Shown: positions 56,281 to 64,000 of the stretch, in pieces
Layout of the letters: each line of letters starts with the position of its first letter
Position numbering within the stretch: position 1 is the first letter of the stretch
Assembly (NCBI RefSeq): GCF_013760845.1
Contig: NZ_JACDUU010000005.1
Location: forward strand, 186,001 to 250,000
Source of the DNA: [Anoxybacillus] calidus
GTDB taxonomy: Bacteria > Bacillota > Bacilli > Bacillales > Anoxybacillaceae
Length of the DNA: 64,000 bases
Reading direction: 5' to 3'
Made by a program: the position numbers and the translations under genes
Notes under the pieces: generated by a model
What the model was told of the DNA's origin: nothing
Databases searched by the model: none
What the model saw: only the letters and a program-made list of their open reading frames with translations

Positions 56281-56526
56281 ATTTTTAAACAAATTGTATA
56301 AAGGAGTCAGTTGTTTTACAATGGGCTTAATTTTCTCAAAGGATGAGACAAGTGTATCGATATCTTTCATCAGCTGCATAAAATCGATTTGGTGTAGCGG
56401 ATCTGAAAAATGGGTTTCATCTTTTTTATGCTCCGTCATAGCTTGTCTTGATGGAAACGGTCCGAACATGAGACGGGAAAATCGATCGTTATATTCATTT
56501 ACTTCGCTTTTGTCATCACTTTTCAT
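56272..56526 (-). CDS. Hypothetical 84-residue protein, yjzB position
   Basis: Soluble protein starting MKSDDKSEVNEYNDRFSRLMFGPFPSRQ, shown as MKSDDKSEVNEYND and SRLMFGPFPS, with an amphipathic C-terminal half (DIDTLVSSFEKIKPIVKQL). AGGAGAAGAGGGGGATTTC precedes the ATG. B. subtilis yjzB lies here on the same strand, but sequence identity was not checked. The last two codons and the stop come from repeat copy 9. Function unknown. Confidence 0.6.
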   Translation of the reverse strand: MKSDDKSEVNEYNDRFSRLMFGPFPSRQAMTEHKKDETHFSDPLHQIDFMQLMKDIDTLVSSFEKIKPIVKQLTPLYNLFKNRS

Positions 56527-56623
56527 GAAATCCCCCTCTTCTCCTTTTATTTACTAGTACTTTATGAAAAATTTAAAGCGTGTGAATAGACGATTGCCAC
56601 TATTGAACAAAGGCAATTTCATA

Positions 56624-56652
56624 TTGCACATCTCACAAAATTCAGTTAAAAT
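56624..56652 (+). promoter_or_regulatory. Promoter of fabH-fabF
   Basis: TTGCAC (56624-56629), 17-base spacer, TAAAAT (56647-56652), about 57 bases before the fabH start. Confidence 0.65.
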
Positions 56653-56668
56653 TAGTACCAAGTAATAA
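56652..56668 (+). promoter_or_regulatory. FapR operator
   Basis: TTAGTACCAAGTAATAA agrees with the 17-base FapR site TTAGTACCTGRTACTAA at 14 positions and starts at the end of the -10 box. FapR would repress fabH-fabF until malonyl-CoA rises. Confidence 0.75.
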
Positions 56669-56708
56669 TAATTGGTTATATATATAAATATAAAAGGGGT
56701 TGTTCGGC

Positions 56709-57641
56709 GTGAATGCAGGTATTATAGGGATAGGCCGATATTTACCTGAAAAAGTGTTAACAAACTTTGAATTAGAAAAAATGATGGATACATCTGATGA
56801 ATGGATTCGTACGAGAACGGGAATTGAAGAAAGAAGAATCGCTTCAGACGATATGGATACGTCCGATATGGGATATTTAGCATCTTTAAAAGCTATAGAG
56901 CATGCAGGAATTTCTGCACAAGATATTGACCTTATTTTAGTGGCAACAGTGACACCAGATCGTCCGTTTCCTTCTGTAGCGTGTATGTTGCAGGAACGTT
57001 TAGGGGCAACAAAAGCGGCGGCACTTGATATCAGCGCGGCGTGTGCAGGATTTATGTACGGTATGGTTACGGCGAAACAATTCATTGAAACAGGTGCTTA
57101 TAAATATATACTAGTAGTAGGGGTTGAAAAACTCTCAAAAATTCTCAATTGGCAAGATCGCAACACGGCCGTTTTATTTGGGGATGGCGCCGGAGCAGTA
57201 GTCATGGGACCTGTCTCCGAAGGACGCGGCATTTTATCGTTTGAACTTGGAGCAGACGGCTCAGGCGGAAAGCATTTATATCAAGATGAATATGTCATTA
57301 TGAACGGCAGAGAAGTGTTTAAGTTCGCGGTAAGACAAATGGGGGAATCATGCATTAACGTATTAGAAAAAGCGGGATTGTCGAAAAAAGATGTTGACTT
57401 TCTTATCCCGCACCAAGCGAACATTCGTATTGTCGAAGCGGCACGACAGCGCTTGGAATTGCCGGAAGACAAGATGTCAACAACGATCAGAAAATATGGA
57501 AATACTTCGGCTGCTTCGATTCCGATTTCGATTGTTGAAGAGTATGAGGCTGGAAAGATTAAAGATGACGATTTAATTATTATGGTCGGTTTTGGCGGTG
57601 GATTAACATGGGGAGCCATTGCGTTACGCTGGGGCCGCTAA
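56709..57641 (+). CDS. fabH: Beta-ketoacyl-ACP synthase III
   Basis: Starts fatty acid synthesis by condensing an acyl-CoA primer with malonyl-ACP. 310 residues; catalytic C112 in DISAACAGF, His in IPHQANIRI near 240, Asn in [10 protein letters not shown] near 270. The GTG at 56709 gives [16 protein letters not shown], equivalent to B. subtilis FabHA (MKAGILGVGRYIPEKV), with AAAGGGG before it; the longer TTG start is not needed. Cotranscribed with fabF 58 bases downstream, as in B. subtilis. Confidence 0.95.
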   Translation: MNAGIIGIGRYLPEKVLTNFELEKMMDTSDEWIRTRTGIEERRIASDDMDTSDMGYLASLKAIEHAGISAQDIDLILVATVTPDRPFPSVACMLQERLGATKAAALDISAACAGFMYGMVTAKQFIETGAYKYILVVGVEKLSKILNWQDRNTAVLFGDGAGAVVMGPVSEGRGILSFELGADGSGGKHLYQDEYVIMNGREVFKFAVRQMGESCINVLEKAGLSKKDVDFLIPHQANIRIVEAARQRLELPEDKMSTTIRKYGNTSAASIPISIVEEYEAGKIKDDDLIIMVGFGGGLTWGAIALRWGR

Positions 57642-57699
57642 TCAATGACAATTGACATTCTTTTATGTATCATTAAAAGAAAAAGGAGCTGCGGAAAAG

Positions 57700-58938
57700 A
57701 TGAAAAAGAGAAGAGTCGTTGTCACAGGCTTAGGTGCTGTTACGCCGCTTGGGAACGATGTAGAAACAACATGGAATAATTTAATTGCCGGCAAATCAGG
57801 AATCGGTCCGCTGACGCGTGTCAATCCTGATGATTATCCGGCGAAAGTGGCAGCAGAATTGAAAGATTTTAATCCAGAGAACTATATGGATAAAAGAGAT
57901 GCAAGAAAAATGGACCGCTTTACGCAATATGCCGTTGCCGCTTCGTTGATGGCCGTGAAAGATGCGAATTTAGAGATTACAGAAGAAAACGCACCGCGCG
58001 TCGGTGTTTGGATTGGTTCAGGAATCGGTGGCATGGAAACATTTGAACAGCAGTTTGAAATTTTTCAACAACGTGGATATCGCCGCGTCAGCCCGTTTTT
58101 TGTGCCGATGATGATTCCGGATATGGCAGCTGGTCAAGTTTCGATTATTCTCGGAGCAAAAGGAATCAACTCATGTACGGTGACGGCTTGTGCCACAGGA
58201 ACGAACTCGATTGGCGATGCTTTTAAAGTGATTCAGCGGGGCGATGCCGATGTCATGATTACAGGAGGAACAGAAGCGCCGATCACAAAAATGTCTTTGG
58301 CCGGCTTTTGTGCGAATACGGCATTATCAACGAATCCTGATCCAAAAACAGCAAGCCGCCCATTTGATAAAAACCGTGATGGTTTTGTCATGGGGGAAGG
58401 CGCTGGTATTCTTGTATTAGAAGAATTAGAGCATGCATTAAAACGCGGTGCGAAAATTTATGCGGAAGTTGTTGGCTACGGAGCAACAGGAGATGCTTAT
58501 CATATCACAGCTCCTGCTCCAGGCGGTGAAGGCGGCGCACGGGCGATGAAACAGGCACTTTCTGATGCAGGTATGAAACCAGAAGAAATTGACTATATTA
58601 ACGCACATGGTACAAGTACAGAATATAACGATAAATATGAAACAATGGCCATTAAAGAAGTGTTCGGTGAGCATGCTTATAAGTTGGCAGTGAGCTCAAC
58701 AAAATCAATGACTGGTCACTTACTGGGAGCAGCAGGTGCCGTCGAAGCAGTGTTCTCCGTATTAACGATTACAGAAGGTATCATTCCGCCGACGATTAAC
58801 TATGAAACACCAGATCCAGAATGTGATCTTGATTATGTACCAAACGTCGCTCGCAAACAACAAGTGCGCGCTGTATTAAGCAACTCGCTTGGATTTGGCG
58901 GGCATAATGCGACATTAATCTTTAAAAAATATGAATAG
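57700..58938 (+). CDS. fabF: Beta-ketoacyl-ACP synthase II
   Basis: Elongating condensing enzyme, 412 residues, the usual length. Catalytic C164 in [22 protein letters not shown] near 304 and the second His in GHLLGAAGA near 340 complete the active site. AAAAAGGAGCTGCGG marks the ATG at 57700 ([12 protein letters not shown]); the longer open frame is unsupported. Terminator follows. Confidence 0.96.
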   Translation: MKKRRVVVTGLGAVTPLGNDVETTWNNLIAGKSGIGPLTRVNPDDYPAKVAAELKDFNPENYMDKRDARKMDRFTQYAVAASLMAVKDANLEITEENAPRVGVWIGSGIGGMETFEQQFEIFQQRGYRRVSPFFVPMMIPDMAAGQVSIILGAKGINSCTVTACATGTNSIGDAFKVIQRGDADVMITGGTEAPITKMSLAGFCANTALSTNPDPKTASRPFDKNRDGFVMGEGAGILVLEELEHALKRGAKIYAEVVGYGATGDAYHITAPAPGGEGGARAMKQALSDAGMKPEEIDYINAHGTSTEYNDKYETMAIKEVFGEHAYKLAVSSTKSMTGHLLGAAGAVEAVFSVLTITEGIIPPTINYETPDPECDLDYVPNVARKQQVRAVLSNSLGFGGHNATLIFKKYE

Positions 58939-58943
58939 TAAAT

Positions 58944-58980
58944 AAAAGGATTGGTTGTAGTCAACCAATCCTTTTTTATG
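58944..58980 (+). terminator. Terminator of fabH-fabF
   Basis: AAAAGGATTGGTTG and CAACCAATCCTTTT, a perfect 14-bp stem with loop TAGT, then TTATG. Confidence 0.9.
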
Positions 58981-59037
58981 TTCACCTAGCTTTTCTTTGA
59001 TACATACGATAATAGAAAAATGAAGGTGTGAAAGAAA

Positions 59038-59829
59038 ATGCCTGTTTTACGTACGGATGAATGGTTGATACAGGTAGGAGAGAAGCCGATTGAATTGTGT
59101 AAAAAGTTAATACCTTATTTTAAGGATGTCAGTTCACGTGAAATTTTTTCTCATTTAATAAGACACGGAATGTATCGATCTGCAAATGGATTAAAACAAG
59201 TTGTCAAAGAAATGAAAACACAACTCATATGGGAAGATGTTGAAAAAATATACAATATACTAATGAAGCGATGGAACGGCCCTGATATACCCATTTTTAT
59301 TTTTCCTGCTGATTGGAGAAATGGAAGATTACAACGTGAATTTAACAGTAAAGGAGGTCTTGCCTATAGAGACAAACTGTTTTTGTTTTTGCTGCCACAT
59401 CATACAAAAAAGGAGATGGAAGCGTTAATCACTCATGAGTACAATCATGTTTGCCGGTTAAGGAGAATGGTAAAGAAAGAAGAAGATTATACATTGCTCG
59501 ATGTAATCGTTCTAGAAGGATTGGCAGAAACGGCTGTTCGTAAATATGTTGGGCAATCCTATAATGCAAAGTGGACGACTTATTATTCTGAAAAGCAATT
59601 AGCTGAATTTTGGAAAAGATATATTTTACCTTACCAATCTATTCATGTTACTCATCCTCTTTATAACCGTCTGCTTTATGGATTGAACTTCTATCCAAAA
59701 ATGCTTGGTTACGCGGTTGGATATGACCTTGTCAATCGTTGTTTACAAAAGAAAGATATCACTTTTGAAAAGTTAATGTCTTTAACTTCCGAGAAAATAG
59801 CGAAACTTGCTGACCGAGACGTTTCATGA
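59038..59829 (+). CDS. yjaZ: YjaZ-like DUF2268 putative zinc metalloprotease
   Basis: 263-residue soluble protein with the zincin motif H133-E-Y-N-H137 (ITHEYNHVCR) and a downstream Glu in VLEGLAETAV near residue 160, the expected third ligand of a gluzincin-like DUF2268 protein. No signal peptide; presumably cytoplasmic. Substrates are unknown. GAAGGTGTGAAAGAAA precedes the ATG. Same place as yjaZ in B. subtilis, right after fabF. Confidence 0.88.
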   Translation: MPVLRTDEWLIQVGEKPIELCKKLIPYFKDVSSREIFSHLIRHGMYRSANGLKQVVKEMKTQLIWEDVEKIYNILMKRWNGPDIPIFIFPADWRNGRLQREFNSKGGLAYRDKLFLFLLPHHTKKEMEALITHEYNHVCRLRRMVKKEEDYTLLDVIVLEGLAETAVRKYVGQSYNAKWTTYYSEKQLAEFWKRYILPYQSIHVTHPLYNRLLYGLNFYPKMLGYAVGYDLVNRCLQKKDITFEKLMSLTSEKIAKLADRDVS

Positions 59830-59849
59830 TTGAAATCGTCTCTTTTATT
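59816..59849 (+). terminator. Terminator overlapping the yjaZ stop
   Basis: GAGACGTTTCA pairs with TGAAATCGTCTC (one bulge), followed by TTTTATTG. The stem includes the last yjaZ codons. Confidence 0.7.
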
Positions 59850-59927
59850 GTTTAGTCATTCTCTTCTTTTCTGCATCATACATTTAGTAATAGATGGACA
59901 AGTTTTGCAAAGAAAAGGAATGATGCG

Positions 59928-60134
59928 ATGATACGAGTTTTCGTTTATCTAATCGGCTTTGGCTTTTCAATTATTGGCGGTGTTACCACGATTACGTATT
60001 TAAATATTATTACAGCCGAACAAGGTATAATCGATTATTTTTATTTTATAAGCAAAAAAGTAGAATGTTATTTGTTTCCGTTTGGTTTTTTTCTCATGTG
60101 GTTAAGCCTTTATTTTCCGAATAATCAAGAATAA
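59928..60134 (+). CDS. Small two-helix membrane protein of unknown function
   Basis: 68-residue protein starting MIRVFVYLIGFGFSIIGG, with hydrophobic segments at about 3-27 and 48-62 and a short polar loop (EQGIIDYFYFISKKVE). The ribosome site AAAGGAATGATGCG supports the ATG. No family is recognised with certainty; it lies between yjaZ and yjbA. Confidence 0.6.
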   Translation: MIRVFVYLIGFGFSIIGGVTTITYLNIITAEQGIIDYFYFISKKVECYLFPFGFFLMWLSLYFPNNQE

Positions 60135-60220
60135 ATGGAGAAAAAAGGTTTTATTGGAATAAAATGAACGACCCCTGCCTATACTGATGGACAAATAGGT
60201 TTTGAAGTGAGGGGTATTTC

Positions 60221-60960
60221 ATGTTGTATCTTCATGATATTTGGGTTAATTGGTTTGAAGGTGAAGAAAATGGTTATAATGTATGCTATTTTCACGAATG
60301 GCGTAAAGATGACCAAGTCGAGCTTTTAGATCAAGTCCCTTTACTGAAAGTTTCCTCGGCATTGTATGACTACATTGAAAATAGTTTATCTGAAATTCCA
60401 CAGGCGCTTCTTGAGGATGTATATCAAAAAGCATTTGTAAGAAAAAATCATGAACGTATTCAGTTAGATTATTGCTTTGTTATTTCTGACGGCAAGGGAA
60501 TACTTGCTGTTGATACAATCGGCTATAACATTCCGATTCGTAAAAGCCGATTAATTCCAAGACAAGAGCAGCTAGTATACGATATGGTAGCGGAACAAGA
60601 GGAAGCTGTATATCCGTTCCATTCCTCTGAGAAAGAACATCATATTTTGTCGCCTTCACCGCACTTAATGAGCGGATTAACGCGGAAAGAGCGTCAGCTT
60701 AAGCAGCTTTTATTTATGGCTCTCGATCAGCTTTATTCAACAAAAAATGTAGCAGAAGTACGTTATTGGTATACAGAGTGGGCTCCAGAAAAATATACTC
60801 ACATTCAAAAAATGTCTTTTGAAGAGGCGTGGAATAACTTATATGAAGAGGCAAAGTACGGCTGGACGGACAAGCATGCCCAACTTTGCGAAAATTTAAT
60901 TAAAGGCCAGCCGTTCTTTGAGAAGTTATGGGAAATGGAACAAGAGCCGAAAGTAAATTA

Positions 60961-60961
<1 letters not shown>
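60221..60961 (+). CDS. yjbA: YjbA-like UPF0736 protein
   Basis: 246-residue soluble acidic protein beginning [21 protein letters not shown], seen as [16 protein letters not shown], a start typical of YjbA. It also shows [21 protein letters not shown] near 90. Length close to B. subtilis YjbA (about 250) and same position before trpS. No known catalytic motif. AGTGAGGGGTATTTC precedes the ATG. Confidence 0.85.
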
Positions 60962-62000
<1,039 letters not shown>

Positions 62001-62013
62001 TTACAAACATAAT

Positions 62014-62270
62014 AAAAAACCCAATCGCTCCTAATAACAGTTAGGGACGATTGGGACCGCGTTGCCACCCTAGTTATTGTACCATAAGTACAATCACTCA
62101 ATCCCATGTTTATTGCAAAACATGGAGCCTTTGTAACGTAAGGCGGACGTCCAAGCCTACTCAACGTTCAGCTTGGATGCTCGAAAGCCCATTCCATATT
62201 GCTAAGCAGCTTGTTCGCACCAACCACAAGCTCTCTGAATGCATCGCAATATGTACTATTCTTTCTCATC
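62014..62270 (-). promoter_or_regulatory. T-box leader of trpS (specifier TGG)
   Basis: Read on the minus strand: AATAGTAC near the base of stem I, AGAGAGC, a specifier loop with GAATGGGC holding the Trp codon TGG, then the T-box core AGGGTGGCAACGCGG (62071-62057). The terminator CCCAATCG ... CGATTGGG with six T ends at 62014. Uncharged tRNA-Trp stabilises the antiterminator formed by the T-box core. Confidence 0.93.
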
Positions 62271-62322
62271 GCATGCATATTTTTGCTAAATATTCTAAAG
62301 GAAATGTTTTTAAAATGCAAGC

Positions 62323-62688
62323 TTAGCGCATAAAATAGGCAATGATTAATGTAAAAAGGAAAATAAGCAATCCGGAAAAAAATATAGGTTTAGTAACCGA
62401 AAAAGTCATTGGAACAACTGATTCATGATCAAGATGATCGAATTGAGCAACGTATTTTCCCATTTTTGTAGAACGGCGCAGGCGACGGTAGCTATAAATG
62501 AGCCCATTAAAAAAGCCGCCTTCATATACGAATAAAAAGCCACCAAGCATAAGCAAAGGAAGAGATAATAAAAAACTAATATTAATGAAAGTTAATAATG
62601 AAACATCACCTTGAATGATTGTGAGAATCAATGCCAGAAGCAATGTAGTCAAACTGATTTGAACGGTTCGTATACTGATGTGTTTCAT
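62323..62688 (-). CDS. DUF3899 membrane protein
   Basis: 121-residue protein with two hydrophobic segments in the first 55 residues, a basic loop (YRRLRRSTKMGKY), and a third segment at the end (about 100-119). This matches the DUF3899 layout; the function is unknown. TAGGAGGAAAAG precedes the ATG. It lies upstream of trpS on the same strand, but the T-box leader separates them. Confidence 0.7.
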   Translation of the reverse strand: MKHISIRTVQISLTTLLLALILTIIQGDVSLLTFINISFLLSLPLLMLGGFLFVYEGGFFNGLIYSYRRLRRSTKMGKYVAQFDHLDHESVVPMTFSVTKPIFFSGLLIFLFTLIIAYFMR

Positions 62689-62759
62689 CTTTTCCTCCTA
62701 GAAGAAAACAGTTAGCTTATCTATTATATCATTTCATTACAAATGAGATGAAGATGATA

Positions 62760-63099
62760 AGAGGGATGAATCATTATCGATGCTAGGAGGAGAGGGTGCG
62801 TAATTTATCACATTTTCTCTTAAAAAATGTATTATAGATTATTCTTAAAACTATATCAACAAAATTTTTTGATCATATGACAAATTTCGAAAAAAACAGA
62901 CATAAAACTGTTGTTTTTTTATAAAATGTAATAAAAAGGTGAATGAAAGCGTTTTAATTTTTTTTATTTTTAAATTTTTTGTTTACATTTGTTAAAAAAA
63001 CTTATAAAATTCTAAGTAATCGAATCGCAAGGATTCGATTAGTAACAATAGTAAATAAAAAATTCGGGAATTTTGAATTAAAAAGGTTGTAAAAAATTC
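62760..63099. other. Long AT-rich leader region of oppA
   Basis: No gene. It contains a cre-like site (ATGAAAGCGTTTTAA, 62943-62957), a perfect 10-bp inverted repeat TAATCGAATC-gcaag-GATTCGATTA (63017-63041) and possible promoter boxes near 62980-63008. Confidence 0.45.
62943..62957. promoter_or_regulatory. cre-like site upstream of oppA
   Basis: ATGAAAGCGTTTTAA matches WTGNAANCGNWNNCW except for one C. Confidence 0.45.
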
Positions 63100-63164
63100 T
63101 TTTCAAATATATTAATACAGTTTATAATAACAATAGTAGGCTGAATCTTCTGATAAATCAGAAG
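63100..63164 (+). promoter_or_regulatory. Proximal oppA promoter and leader hairpin
   Basis: TTTTCA (63100-63105), 17-base spacer, TATAAT (63123-63128); then a perfect hairpin CTTCTGAT-aa-ATCAGAAG (63147-63164) near the 5' end of the transcript. No T run follows, so the hairpin more likely protects the mRNA or slows decay than terminates. Confidence 0.5.
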
Positions 63165-63204
63165 GTAAAATAAAATCTTTACATATTCTAAGGGGGGAAT
63201 TTTT

Positions 63205-64000
63205 GTGAAGAAGAAACTATCATTATTTCTTGTCCTTCTTCTAGCTGTTTCAACACTTTTAGCAGCTTGTGGAGGCAAGAATGACAACGCAGCAGGCGAC
63301 AAAAAAGAAGGAGACAAACCTGCTGAAACAAAGAAAGAGCAAGTATTGAACTTGCTTGAAACACAAGAGATTCCATCTATGGACTCTGTATTAGCAACAG
63401 ACGCTGTTTCATTCAACGTAATGAACAACGTATTTGAAGGCCTATACCGTCTTGACAAGAACAACGAGCCTACGCCTGGTATGGCGGAAAGCTATGAAGT
63501 AAGCGAAGATGGTAAAGTTTACACATTTAAACTTCGCGACGCAAAATGGTCTAACGGCGATCCAGTAACTGCACATGATTTTGTATTTGCGTGGAGAAGA
63601 GCGTTAGATCCTAAAACTGCGGCCGAGTATGCTTACATTATGTATGACATTAAAAACGCAGAAGAAGTGAACACTGGCAAATTACCAGTTGATCAACTTG
63701 GCGTAAAAGCATTAGATGACAAAACTCTTCAAGTAGAGTTAAAGAACCCAATTCCATATTTCTTAAGCTTAACAACATTCCCGACATTCTATCCGCAAAA
63801 CGAAAAATTTGTAAAAGCTCAAGGAGAAAAATTCGGTCTTGAAGCAAACACAACTCTTTACAACGGTCCGTTCGTATTAAGTGAATGGAAACATGAGCAA
63901 AGCTTCCAATTAAAGAAAAACCCTAACTATTGGGATGCAAACACTGTTAAATTAGAAACAATTAACTTTAACATTGTAAAAGATACAGCTACTGCTGTTA
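63205..64000 (+). CDS. oppA: Oligopeptide-binding lipoprotein OppA, N-terminal part
   Basis: Extracytoplasmic peptide-binding protein of the Opp importer, cut by the window end; 265 codons are visible. Start GTG after AAGGGGGGAATTTTT. The signal peptide ends in LAAC with Cys22, followed by a Gly/Lys/Asp linker. The mature part shows the family-5 binding-protein pattern: NLLETQEIPSMDS, NVMNNVFEGLYRLD near 74, AESYEVSEDGKVYTFKLRDAKWSNG (in parts), ALDPKTAAEYAY and NYWDANTVKLE near 248. In B. subtilis the opp operon also follows trpS. Permease and ATPase genes should lie beyond 64000. Confidence 0.93.
   Translation, partial: MKKKLSLFLVLLLAVSTLLAACGGKNDNAAGDKKEGDKPAETKKEQVLNLLETQEIPSMDSVLATDAVSFNVMNNVFEGLYRLDKNNEPTPGMAESYEVSEDGKVYTFKLRDAKWSNGDPVTAHDFVFAWRRALDPKTAAEYAYIMYDIKNAEEVNTGKLPVDQLGVKALDDKTLQVELKNPIPYFLSLTTFPTFYPQNEKFVKAQGEKFGLEANTTLYNGPFVLSEWKHEQSFQLKKNPNYWDANTVKLETINFNIVKDTATAV

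Overview
The window reads as chromosomal core sequence of a low-to-moderate GC, spore-forming Bacillaceae, probably a thermophile of the Anoxybacillus / Parageobacillus / Geobacillus group. The grounds are a neopullulanase whose catalytic residues fall at the same numbers as in the Geobacillus stearothermophilus enzyme (D328, E357, D424), a cell-anchored alpha-amylase of the kind known from these genera, a clpB gene (absent from Bacillus subtilis 168), and gene order that follows B. subtilis in two blocks (yisL-yisN-asnO, and yitJ-yitK-yitL ... arg/car ... med-fabH-fabF-yjaZ-yjbA-trpS-opp). No rRNA, tRNA, CRISPR array, intact transposase or prophage was found.

Layout: 1-4.1 kb, start of rocD, yisL, a 27-residue membrane peptide, yisN and asnO. 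4.2-12.7 kb, a maltodextrin regulon: neopullulanase divergent from malE-malF-malG, a membrane-anchored amylase and a LacI-type regulator, with three LacI/CcpA-type operators in the divergent region. 13.1-17.3 kb, a cobalamin block headed by a B12 riboswitch; cbiA, cbiP and btuR are intact, while remnants of cbiG and of a SUMT-type cobA show deletions. 17.4-24.6 kb, a short-chain dehydrogenase, then metH and yitJ under a SAM riboswitch with a long P3 arm, then yajQ. The B12-dependent MetH sits next to the cobalamin genes. 24.7-33 kb, cvfB, a BMP-type lipoprotein paired with a chemoreceptor, degV, yitT, yitU, yitV and several small genes. 33.2-40.4 kb, decayed sequence, a DUF2935 gene and a molybdenum-cofactor block (mobA, modB, moaA, moeA-mobB-moaE-moaD). 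40.5-50.4 kb, a decayed Crp/Fnr-type gene and then argC-argJ-argB-argD-carA-carB-argF with ARG boxes at two places. 50.4-64 kb, an uppP remnant, yjzC, clpB with a CtsR operator, yjzD, yjaU, med, fabH-fabF with a FapR operator, yjaZ, yjbA, trpS with a tryptophan T-box, a DUF3899 gene and the 5' part of oppA.

The most striking non-genic feature is a family of nine long imperfect palindromes of about 90-130 bases. Each lies directly at the 3' end of a gene. They have three nested stems, and the two arms of each stem change together between copies. They look like mobile or amplified bidirectional terminators, and two genes take their last codons from them. A second small repeat, in two copies, resembles the right-end hairpin of IS200/IS605-type elements; one copy sits at the breakpoint of the truncated uppP.

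All assignments come from reading the sequence and from remembered family features; no database search was run. Several start codons were moved from the longest open frame to the codon with a proper Shine-Dalgarno spacing, which gives an unusual number of TTG and GTG starts.
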